This document shows, piece by piece, positions 6,923 through 12,537 of a stretch of 12,537 nucleotides of DNA (position 1 is the stretch's first letter; each line of letters begins with the position of its first letter). The notes below the pieces were generated by a model. It was not told where the DNA came from. It was given only the letters and a program-made list of their open reading frames with translations, and ran no database searches. Position numbers and translations under genes: made by a program. This DNA comes from Syntrophaceae bacterium (GTDB lineage: Bacteria > Desulfobacterota > Syntrophia > Syntrophales > Fen-1087), in NCBI GenBank assembly GCA_003161855.1, contig PMNM01000068.1:1-12537 (forward strand). The letters are read 5' to 3'.

Positions 6923-7799
6923 CTGGATGATTCCCCGTCGGCAGGCCTCCCCAGCCCAGTTTCGTCCTCAGGATCTCCAGATAATCCCGGTGCGGCGAGG
7001 CGACCAGGGTCGTCACATAGCGAGATTTCTGAACCCTGATGGTATCCCCTGATTTCAGGGTAAAAGACACCTGCCCATCCAGGGTCAGGGTAGCCCCTTG
7101 CTCTTTCGTCCAGAGAATGACTTTAACCCGGACATCCTCCGGCAGGATGACAGGCCGGTTCGTCAGGGTGTGGGCACAGATCGGATTGAGGATCATGGCA
7201 TTCTGCTCCGGGAAAATGATCGGACCGCCGGCGGATAGGGAATAGGCCGTTGAACCGGTGGGCGTCGCGATAATCAGGCCATCGGCCTTAAAAGTGGCCA
7301 GATGCCGGTCATTGATGGCTGTTTCCAGTTCCACAATTCTGGAAAGGTTGGCCCGGTTGATGACCACTTCATTGAGCACAGTGCCTTCACCAACCGTCTC
7401 GCCGTGACGGTCGGCGACGACGTCGAGCATCATTCGCTTTTCCGTCTTGAAATTGCCCTCGATGATCATTCCCAGGGCATTGATCATTTCGTTTAAATTA
7501 ACCTCAGTCAGATAGCCAAGCCCCCCGATGTTGATCCCCAGAATCGGGATGTCATATCCGCAAACAGCACGGGCTACTCTCAGCATGGTCCCGTCACCGC
7601 CAAAGACCACGATGAGATCCACGGCAGCAGCCAGGTTACTTCGTTCCAGCCCTGTGGATTCGCCAATCCGAATGGCAACAGCGTCATCCAGAAAGACCTG
7701 TAATCCCTGATGCAGCAACCAGTCTCTCAGACGGATGACATAGGCCGAAGACTTTTCCTTGGCAATATTAGCGACAATACCGATCTTTTTTATATGCAT
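6912..7799 (-). CDS. nadK: NAD kinase
   Basis: A 295-residue cytosolic ATP-NAD kinase that phosphorylates the 2'-hydroxyl of the adenosine ribose to make NADP. Signature elements are all present: FGGDGTMLR (66-74) with catalytic Asp69, GINIGGLGYLTEV (88-100), VLNEVVINR (141-149) with the NE motif, and TPTGSTAYSLSAGGP (179-193). The length matches the family (E. coli 292). The ATG at 7799 follows AAGG about 7 nt upstream. It is the first gene of the minus-strand operon, overlaps recN by 11 bp and diverges from rdgC. A minus-strand promoter should lie in 7800-7890. TTGCAA followed after 16 nt by TAGAAA is the best candidate I see, but it is weak. The leader also has the inverted repeat GTAGAA-N9-TTCTAC (7814-7834). 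Confidence 0.98.
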   Translation of the reverse strand: MHIKKIGIVANIAKEKSSAYVIRLRDWLLHQGLQVFLDDAVAIRIGESTGLERSNLAAAVDLIVVFGGDGTMLRVARAVCGYDIPILGINIGGLGYLTEVNLNEMINALGMIIEGNFKTEKRMMLDVVADRHGETVGEGTVLNEVVINRANLSRIVELETAINDRHLATFKADGLIIATPTGSTAYSLSAGGPIIFPEQNAMILNPICAHTLTNRPVILPEDVRVKVILWTKEQGATLTLDGQVSFTLKSGDTIRVQKSRYVTTLVASPHRDYLEILRTKLGWGGLPTGNHPDAD

Positions 7800-7813
7800 G
7801 GCGAAACCTTGCA

Positions 7814-7834
7814 GTAGAATAACCAGATTTCTAC
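7814..7834. repeat. Short inverted repeat in the nadK leader
   Basis: GTAGAA (7814-7819) and TTCTAC (7829-7834) form a perfect 6-bp inverted repeat with a 9-nt spacer, ending 15 bp before the nadK start. It could be a small operator or an RNA hairpin. Arms this short may be chance. Confidence 0.25.
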
Positions 7835-7889
7835 CATAAATAAAGGGCTTTGCAAAACTGAATTTTGACTGAGGAACTTTTCATTCAAC

Positions 7890-7918
7890 TTGACATCCCC
7901 CTGGAAACTGCGTAATGA
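7890..7918 (+). promoter_or_regulatory. Sigma70-type promoter of rdgC
   Basis: A perfect -35 box TTGACA (7890-7895) is followed after exactly 17 bp by TAATGA (7913-7918), a 4/6 match to TATAAT. Transcription would begin near 7925, giving a leader of about 19 nt that contains the AAGGAGG ribosome-binding site (7932-7938). The position just before rdgC and the ideal spacing make this the clearest promoter in the window. Confidence 0.75.
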
Positions 7919-7943
7919 GGTTCCACTCTTGAAGGAGGCATAC

Positions 7944-9041
7944 ATGGGATTATTAAAAGGCGCCTTAACCTTTTCACGATACCGGCTGATCGGTGACCTG
8001 CCGGATCAATTTTCCGAGCGAATCGATCAGCAGATCCGGAAGTTCGCCTTCCAGAATTTGAAAAAAAGCGCTGAGGAAAAGATCCTGGGCTGGACCAGTC
8101 TGGAGAACGTGTTGGATACGGATTTCCAGTATTCGTCTTATGCCTGGGGTGACTATCTCATTTTTTCCCTGCGCATCGACCGGTGGATGGTTCCCGCTTC
8201 CCTGCTTAAAATTCGCATTTTGGAAGCAGAAAAACAATATCTCACCGAAACAGGCCAAAAGAAAATCGACAGATACCGGCGTGAGGACATCAGGGAAAGG
8301 GTTCGTCTCGACCTTCTGAATCATACCCAGCCTGTTCCCACATTTTACGAAATCTGCTGGTCTGTTTCCGAACAGTCTGTACTGTTCACCTCGCTGTCCG
8401 ACAAAGTGGTCGATGATTTTCAGGATTTATTCAAGCGGTCTTTCGATAGGACCCCCTGCCCGTTTGTCCCCTGGGATCAGCAGTTTATGGATCCGGGGAC
8501 CGCCGTGAAAATGACCACTCCGGAAATGGACCTGAAGTTGCCGGGAAGGGAATTTCTGACCTGGCTGTGGTTTAAAAGTGAAGAGCGCAACGGCATGATC
8601 ACCCTGCCCGACGGCAGTGAGACGGAGGTGATCTTCGTGCAAAGGCTGGTCCTGGAATCGGGTGACGGGGAATACGCGGAATCCGTGGTCTGCCAGGGTT
8701 TCCATGCCGATCTGAAGGAGGGAAGAGAAGCACTGCGCCGGGGTAAGAAAATAAAAGAGGCGCGCATCAAGCTTTCCAGAGATGCGGCTTCCTGGGAATT
8801 TACCTTCAAAGCGGACCGGTTTCAATTCCAGTCTCTGAAACTTCCCCTCATCATGGACAGTGATGAGGAACAGGATGACCGGAGCGGCCGGGTCCTGGAG
8901 CGCCTTTATCTGCTGGAAACAGTCATCCGTACCATGGATCAGCTCTTTTCGCTGTTCCTGAGTCTCCGCCTGTCCGATCAGTGGCCGAAGGAATGCATCC
9001 GCCTGGACAAATGGCTCCGGCAGGCCATAGATAAGCCTTGA
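7944..9041 (+). CDS. rdgC: Recombination-associated protein RdgC-like
   Basis: A 365-residue protein starting MGLLKGALTFSRYRL. RdgC features include the N-terminal LTFSRYRLIGDLP strand, GWTSLENVLDTDF (49-61), the central ILEAEKQYL...KIDRYRREDIRERVRLDLL block (about 92-125) and VPTFYEICWSVSEQSVLFTSLSDK (131-154). In E. coli RdgC is a toroidal dsDNA-binding protein that restrains RecA. This member is longer than the E. coli one (about 300 residues), with a GREFLTWLWF segment (201-210). I recall that segment from related deltaproteobacterial proteins. The frame is open further upstream to a TTG at 7890, but that codon lies in the -35 box. The ATG at 7944 has AAGGAGG 5 nt before it. It is divergent from the nadK-recN operon, so two recombination genes share an intergenic region. 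Confidence 0.85.
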   Translation: MGLLKGALTFSRYRLIGDLPDQFSERIDQQIRKFAFQNLKKSAEEKILGWTSLENVLDTDFQYSSYAWGDYLIFSLRIDRWMVPASLLKIRILEAEKQYLTETGQKKIDRYRREDIRERVRLDLLNHTQPVPTFYEICWSVSEQSVLFTSLSDKVVDDFQDLFKRSFDRTPCPFVPWDQQFMDPGTAVKMTTPEMDLKLPGREFLTWLWFKSEERNGMITLPDGSETEVIFVQRLVLESGDGEYAESVVCQGFHADLKEGREALRRGKKIKEARIKLSRDAASWEFTFKADRFQFQSLKLPLIMDSDEEQDDRSGRVLERLYLLETVIRTMDQLFSLFLSLRLSDQWPKECIRLDKWLRQAIDKP

Positions 9042-9100
9042 CATCATTGACAATATTTGATGATGGAAGTCACAGTAAATCCTGAAAAAGGAGGATCATC

Positions 9101-9835
9101 ATGAATTTGAAAACAGTAGGCCTTTGCATCAGTGTCATCGTTATTCTTGCATCCACCACCCTTGCCTTCGCCGTCACCCCGGAGGAGTCCCTGAAAAAAA
9201 ACTTCCCCAATATTCCCCCCATCGACAATATCACGCCATCCAAGATCCCCGGTCTTTATGAAGTGATTTCGGGAGGGCGGATTTTCTACTATGCCCCGGA
9301 AGCGGAGTGCATCGTCGACGGTCAGATCATCATGAAAGGCGGCAGAAATCTGACGGTGGAAAAATATCAGGAAATTGAACAGAAGCACCTGGCCGCGATG
9401 GCCCTGAAAATCAAGGACCTCCCGCTGGACAAAGCGGTGAAGATCGGCAAGGGAAAAAATCGGGTCATCGAGATTACCGATCCGGATTGCCCTTACTGCC
9501 GAAGGGCCGCTGAATTTTTCGCCGGTCGCAAGGATGTGACAAAATATGTTTTCCTCTATCCGCTTGACATGCACAAACAGGCGGAAGAAAAGGTCCGCTA
9601 CATCCTCTGCGCCAAGGACAAGGCCAAAGCCTATGAGCAGGCCATGACCGGGAAACTGGATGATATGAAATTCAAGACCTGCAAGGACGGCAGCGTCGAT
9701 AAGCTGGTTAAAACCCATAAAGACGTGGCTGCCCAGCTCGGTGTCACCGGAACGCCGTTCTTCTTCATTAATGACCAGCCGGTGTCCGGCGCGAACATCC
9801 CCCTGATCGAGAAACTGCTGGGATCCAAAGATTAA
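9101..9835 (+). CDS. dsbC: Periplasmic thiol:disulfide isomerase, DsbC family
   Basis: A 244-residue protein with a signal peptide (basic MNLK, hydrophobic core to about residue 22, AFA cleavage motif near 22-24), so it acts in the periplasm. The N-terminal DsbC dimerisation domain is recognisable (IPGLYEVISGGRIFYYAPE, 49-67). The thioredoxin-fold domain has the active site CPYC (130-133) in TDPDCPYCRRA and the cis-proline loop TGTPFF (Pro219). Cys170 and Cys194 match in spacing the second, structural disulfide of E. coli DsbC. DsbC shuffles wrong disulfides and needs DsbD to stay reduced; no dsbD is in the window. An extra Cys70 lies in the dimerisation domain. AAGGAGG is 6 nt upstream of the ATG. 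It starts 59 bp after rdgC and may be read from the same promoter, though a functional link is unlikely. Confidence 0.93.
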   Translation: MNLKTVGLCISVIVILASTTLAFAVTPEESLKKNFPNIPPIDNITPSKIPGLYEVISGGRIFYYAPEAECIVDGQIIMKGGRNLTVEKYQEIEQKHLAAMALKIKDLPLDKAVKIGKGKNRVIEITDPDCPYCRRAAEFFAGRKDVTKYVFLYPLDMHKQAEEKVRYILCAKDKAKAYEQAMTGKLDDMKFKTCKDGSVDKLVKTHKDVAAQLGVTGTPFFFINDQPVSGANIPLIEKLLGSKD

Positions 9836-9904
9836 AAGTCGAAGACCCTATCCATCATTCGTCATGGAGAGAAAAAAGCGGGATTTTACGACTTGCGGGA
9901 CACA

Positions 9905-11401
9905 TTACCTTGATTTGTGAGGTCTTCTTAACGTCAGGACGTGATGGATGCATTTGGGTATTTCATCCTGATAATGGGTCACATAAAGAAGGTTCGTATC
10001 CGTGCGGGCACCGATCTTTTCAATCATGTCCAGGACCCGTCTGCGGTTTTCCTGGTCGAGTCCCTGGCAGGGTTCGTCAAGGATGAGTAAATCCGGTGAT
10101 TTCACCATAGACCGGGCTAAGAGTGCCATTCTCTTCTCTCCATAAGAAAGTTGGGTGAACGTCCTGTCAGCGATATGCAATAACCCGAAGAACTGAATCC
10201 ATCGATGGACACGTTGGTGTTGTTGGGTGGTTAGTTTCCTGTAAAGGCCGACGGAATCAAAAAGACCGGATGCCACGACATCATAAGTCATGATCTCGTT
10301 TCTATAGCGAGCCTGAAATTCAGACGAGATCATCCCGATTCGCGCCTTGACATCCCAGATACTCTCACCCGATCCTCTGCGTTTTCCAAATAAATAAATT
10401 TCATTAGCATAGGCTTGTGGATGATCTCCGGCAATCAGGCTTAACAACGTGGTTTTCCCCGAACCGTTGGGGCCGACGATCGCCCAGTTTTCGCCACGTT
10501 TAAGCATCCAGTCCAGGTGATCGATAATCTGTACATCTCCGTATTTCACGGCAACGCCTTTCATTTCCACGAGTATTTCCTGATTCCGTGAGGAAGAATT
10601 TATACCATCGGAGACACTTCTGCGCACCGGAGGAAATGAGATGATTTTTTTCTCATCGTATAGACGGCCCATCTGTTCTCGTGTCAGGATATCGTGACGC
10701 TTCCCTTGGAGAAAGACCCTTCCTTTTTTGACACAGAGCACATGAGAGATGCCTGGGAGTATTTCTTCCTCACGGTGAGTGACAAGAATAAGCTGCATCC
10801 CCTGCCTCATCAATGCACCGATGGATTCTTTCAATCGTTCCCGTGAATCAACATCGATTCCAGCGAAAGGTTCATCAAGGATCAGAATCACCGGAGATTT
10901 TATAAGAGCCCGGGCGATGAGCACCTTTCTCATTTCCCCCGTGGAGAGATAGCGAATATTTCGGTCCAGAAGATAGCGGATTCCCAGAAGGTCGACAATC
11001 CGCTCCAATTCAGGATGCCCGTCACCTTCATCATGATCGCCGGCAAGAATCGTTGATCTTGCTTTTTCAAAGTCATTCAGTTTGCGGGTAAAATAGCGTG
11101 CCCCATCTTGAGATTCTTCCCTGGCGATCAGACGTTCCTGGAGTTCGGATGAAACGTAACCTATGATTTCAACAGGACGATTGGGAAAATGATACGTGAT
11201 GCTGCCCCGGACATAGGGGATGTCACCGATCAGAACCCTGACGAGTGAAGATTTACCGGCTCCGTTGGGTCCAAGGATCGCCCAATGCTGGCCAGTCAGA
11301 ATTTCCCATGAAGTTTGGGGAAGAATAAACTTGTCACGGATGCGGATCGTGATGTCCTGAATCGTGATCACGGGCTTCTCTTCGTTACTCAAATAATCCA
11401 T
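9905..11401 (-). CDS. modF: Tandem ABC ATPase, ModF-type
   Basis: Two ABC ATPase domains in one soluble chain of 498 residues, with no membrane segment. Domain 1: Walker A GPNGAGKS (44-51), signature LSTGEMRKV (152-160), Walker B LILDEP with Glu177, H-loop His209. Domain 2: Walker A GPNGSGKT (310-317), signature LSYGEKRMA (418-426), LLILDEPCQGLD (438-449), His476. The second-domain run GLFDSVGLYRKL and LSYGEKR closely resemble E. coli ModF (about 490 residues), whose exact role is unclear. No molybdate transport genes lie nearby, so the symbol reflects family only. The frame extends to a GTG at 11437, but the promoter at 11443-11471 would put the transcript start there. The ATG at 11401, with GAGGA about 13 nt upstream, is preferred. 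It converges on dsbC. Confidence 0.85.
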   Translation of the reverse strand: MDYLSNEEKPVITIQDITIRIRDKFILPQTSWEILTGQHWAILGPNGAGKSSLVRVLIGDIPYVRGSITYHFPNRPVEIIGYVSSELQERLIAREESQDGARYFTRKLNDFEKARSTILAGDHDEGDGHPELERIVDLLGIRYLLDRNIRYLSTGEMRKVLIARALIKSPVILILDEPFAGIDVDSRERLKESIGALMRQGMQLILVTHREEEILPGISHVLCVKKGRVFLQGKRHDILTREQMGRLYDEKKIISFPPVRRSVSDGINSSSRNQEILVEMKGVAVKYGDVQIIDHLDWMLKRGENWAIVGPNGSGKTTLLSLIAGDHPQAYANEIYLFGKRRGSGESIWDVKARIGMISSEFQARYRNEIMTYDVVASGLFDSVGLYRKLTTQQHQRVHRWIQFFGLLHIADRTFTQLSYGEKRMALLARSMVKSPDLLILDEPCQGLDQENRRRVLDMIEKIGARTDTNLLYVTHYQDEIPKCIHHVLTLRRPHKSR

Positions 11402-11442
11402 CCTGTCAAAAAATTCCTCTTTTACAGATGAACGCACCGTTG

Positions 11443-11471
11443 CTTATAAAGGGTCATGAGGTATATTTCAA
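11443..11471 (-). promoter_or_regulatory. Sigma70-type promoter of the ModF-type gene
   Basis: On the minus strand TTGAAA (11466-11471) is followed after 17 bp by TATAAG (11443-11448). Each box matches consensus at 5 of 6 (-35) and 4 of 6 (-10) positions, with ideal spacing. Transcription would begin near 11436, leaving a leader of about 35 nt to the ATG at 11401. Confidence 0.55.
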
Positions 11472-11534
11472 CTTCAAATTGGCTGGATCAGATCCTTTTG
11501 AGCATGAGGAGACAATTAAAAATATTCAAATCGC

Positions 11535-11572
11535 ATGAGACATGATAAATACTCAGACGATCCGTGTCTCAT
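11535..11572 (+). repeat. Inverted repeat upstream of the MFS gene
   Basis: ATGAGACA (11535-11542) and TGTCTCAT (11565-11572) are perfect 8-bp arms around a 22-nt loop; one wobble and one further pair can extend the stem inward. The stem, or the DNA palindrome, could be an operator for the divergent MFS and ModF-type genes. CATGAG also recurs at 11455-11460, 11503-11508 and 11534-11539. Confidence 0.45.
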
Positions 11573-11579
11573 TTGGCAG

Positions 11580-11598
11580 GTAAGGGTACCTTACTTTT
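11580..11598 (+). promoter_or_regulatory. Hairpin plus T-run in the MFS leader (possible attenuator)
   Basis: GTAAGG (11580-11585), loop GTA and CCTTAC (11589-11594) make a perfect 6-bp stem followed by TTTT, 8 nt before the ATG of the MFS gene. The stem contains the only AAGG-like stretch near the start. It may therefore act as a weak terminator or hide the ribosome-binding site. The stem is short, so this is tentative. Confidence 0.35.
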
Positions 11599-11605
11599 AA
11601 AAAAT

Positions 11606-12537
11606 ATGGTCTTAAACGCAACAACTTCCGCCCGTCCGAAAGGTTTGAAACTGATTTTCCGGACACTGCGTTATCGAAATTACCGTCTCTTTTTTGCCGG
11701 GCAGTGCATATCCCTGATTGGCACATGGATGCAACAGATCGCGTTGAGTTGGTTGGTGTATCGCCTGACTCATTCTGTCTTCCTGTTGGGAATGGTTGGT
11801 TTTGTCGGTCAATTTCCCACATTTTTATTTGCCCCTTTTGCAGGCGTCCTGTCTGATCGATGGAATCGCCTTCATATTCTGATTTTTACACAATCGATGT
11901 CCATGCTCCTGGCTATGACGTTGGCCATTCTTGTTCTGACGGGAGCCATTGCCGTCTGGCATATTCTCTTATTAACTCTGTTCCTCGGTTGTGTGAATGC
12001 CCTGGATATCCCCACACGACAGTCATTTGTCATCTATATGATTGATAAGAGAGAGGATTTAGGAAACGCCATTGCATTGAATTCTGCCATGTTTAATGGT
12101 GCCAGGTTTTTAGGGCCTTCTGTTGCAGGTCTCTTGATTGCCGTTGTTGGCGAAGGGATTTGTTTTCTCCTCAATGGACTCAGTTATCTGGCTGTTATTG
12201 CGGCCTTACTCGCCATGAAGCTGTCACCTGTCCACTCCGAAAGCATGAAAACAAACATGCTCCATGATTTTAAAGAAGGATTAGCCTATACCTTTGGTTC
12301 GCAGCCGATCCGATCTATTCTCCTTCTCCTTGCCTTAACCAGCTTCATGGGTGTTCCTTATGCTGTGCTCATGCCTGCCTTTGCCAGAGACATTCTCCAT
12401 GGAGGTCCCCATACCCTCGGTTTTCTAATGTCGGCAACCGGAGCGGGAGCCTTGCTTGGCGCTGTTTATCTTGCATCGCGAAGAAGTATTATCGGCCTGG
12501 GGAAAATCATTCCAATCACAGCAGGCATTTTTGGTAT
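11606..12537 (+). CDS. MFS transporter, probable drug/metabolite exporter (partial, C-terminus off the window)
   Basis: The frame is open from ATG 11606 to the right edge, covering 310 codons. After a basic cytosolic N-terminus (RTLRYRNYRLFFAGQ, 19-33) come alternating hydrophobic helices. Loop 2-3 has the MFS motif A form GVLSDRWNR (80-88), and residues 132-143 give NALDIPTRQSFV, the D-x-P-x-R motif of the EntS-like (MFS_3) exporter group. About eight or nine membrane segments are visible. It should use the proton gradient to export small molecules; the substrate is unknown. The start is uncertain. No good Shine-Dalgarno lies at the usual distance from ATG 11606, and in-frame GTG (11564) and TTG (11573) also exist, though the family's homology begins after 11606. 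It diverges from the ModF-type ABC gene; two hairpins lie in its leader. Confidence 0.88.
   Translation, partial: MVLNATTSARPKGLKLIFRTLRYRNYRLFFAGQCISLIGTWMQQIALSWLVYRLTHSVFLLGMVGFVGQFPTFLFAPFAGVLSDRWNRLHILIFTQSMSMLLAMTLAILVLTGAIAVWHILLLTLFLGCVNALDIPTRQSFVIYMIDKREDLGNAIALNSAMFNGARFLGPSVAGLLIAVVGEGICFLLNGLSYLAVIAALLAMKLSPVHSESMKTNMLHDFKEGLAYTFGSQPIRSILLLLALTSFMGVPYAVLMPAFARDILHGGPHTLGFLMSATGAGALLGAVYLASRRSIIGLGKIIPITAGIFG

Noticed and set aside
8427..9718. Two long minus-strand frames opposite rdgC and dsbC
   Set aside because: Both are mirror frames of strongly supported plus-strand genes with good ribosome-binding sites. Their products lack recognisable domains.
9836..9904. Terminator between convergent dsbC and the ModF-type gene
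   Set aside because: Only widely spaced AAGTCG/CGACTT and a direct GCGGGA repeat are present. Neither forms a stem with a T-run.
11553..11822. Minus-strand frame opposite the MFS gene start
   Set aside because: The plus frame gives clear MFS sequence with motif A; this one has no family features.
1..12537. CRISPR arrays, tRNA or rRNA genes
   Set aside because: No regularly spaced repeats and no tRNA- or rRNA-like sequence was seen in the gaps between genes.

Overview
The window reads as chromosomal DNA from a Gram-negative bacterium. The best guess is Desulfobacterota (former Deltaproteobacteria), possibly Syntrophales-like. This rests on the flavour of the proteins: the short single-domain N-acetylglutamate synthase, the long RdgC variant, bTHX, and the nadK-recN-argA-mltA order. 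The taxon is an inference, since there is no rRNA here to test it. Base composition looks intermediate. Genes are densely packed, with no IS element, CRISPR array, tRNA or rRNA.

Left block (1-2919, minus strand): a four-gene Kai operon. It reads kaiC, kaiB1, kaiB2, then a PAS-domain sensor protein that runs off the left edge. There is no kaiA. KaiC has both ATPase domains, a Ser-Ser pair at the phosphorylation site and a long charged C-terminal coiled-coil tail. This is the hallmark set of non-cyanobacterial KaiBC timers or stress switches, with the PAS protein as the likely output. This is the most interesting system in the window.

A 447-bp AT-rich gap (2920-3366) follows. It holds the kaiC leader, a 14-bp perfect palindrome, a possible decayed histidine-kinase tail and an imperfect inverted repeat.

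Central block (3367-7799, minus strand): nadK, recN, argA (short NAGS-type), mltA and a 37-codon gene for ribosomal protein bTHX. The first four overlap or sit a few bases apart, so they are almost surely one operon. bTHX follows mltA after 44 bp.

Right block: rdgC (7944-9041, plus) diverges from nadK and has a clear TTGACA-N17-TAATGA promoter. dsbC, a periplasmic disulfide isomerase, follows it. A tandem ABC ATPase of the ModF type (minus) converges on dsbC. Divergent from it is an MFS exporter (plus) that runs off the right edge, with two hairpins in its leader. The right half is otherwise ordinary housekeeping and repair functions: NADP supply, recombinational repair, peptidoglycan turnover and disulfide isomerisation.
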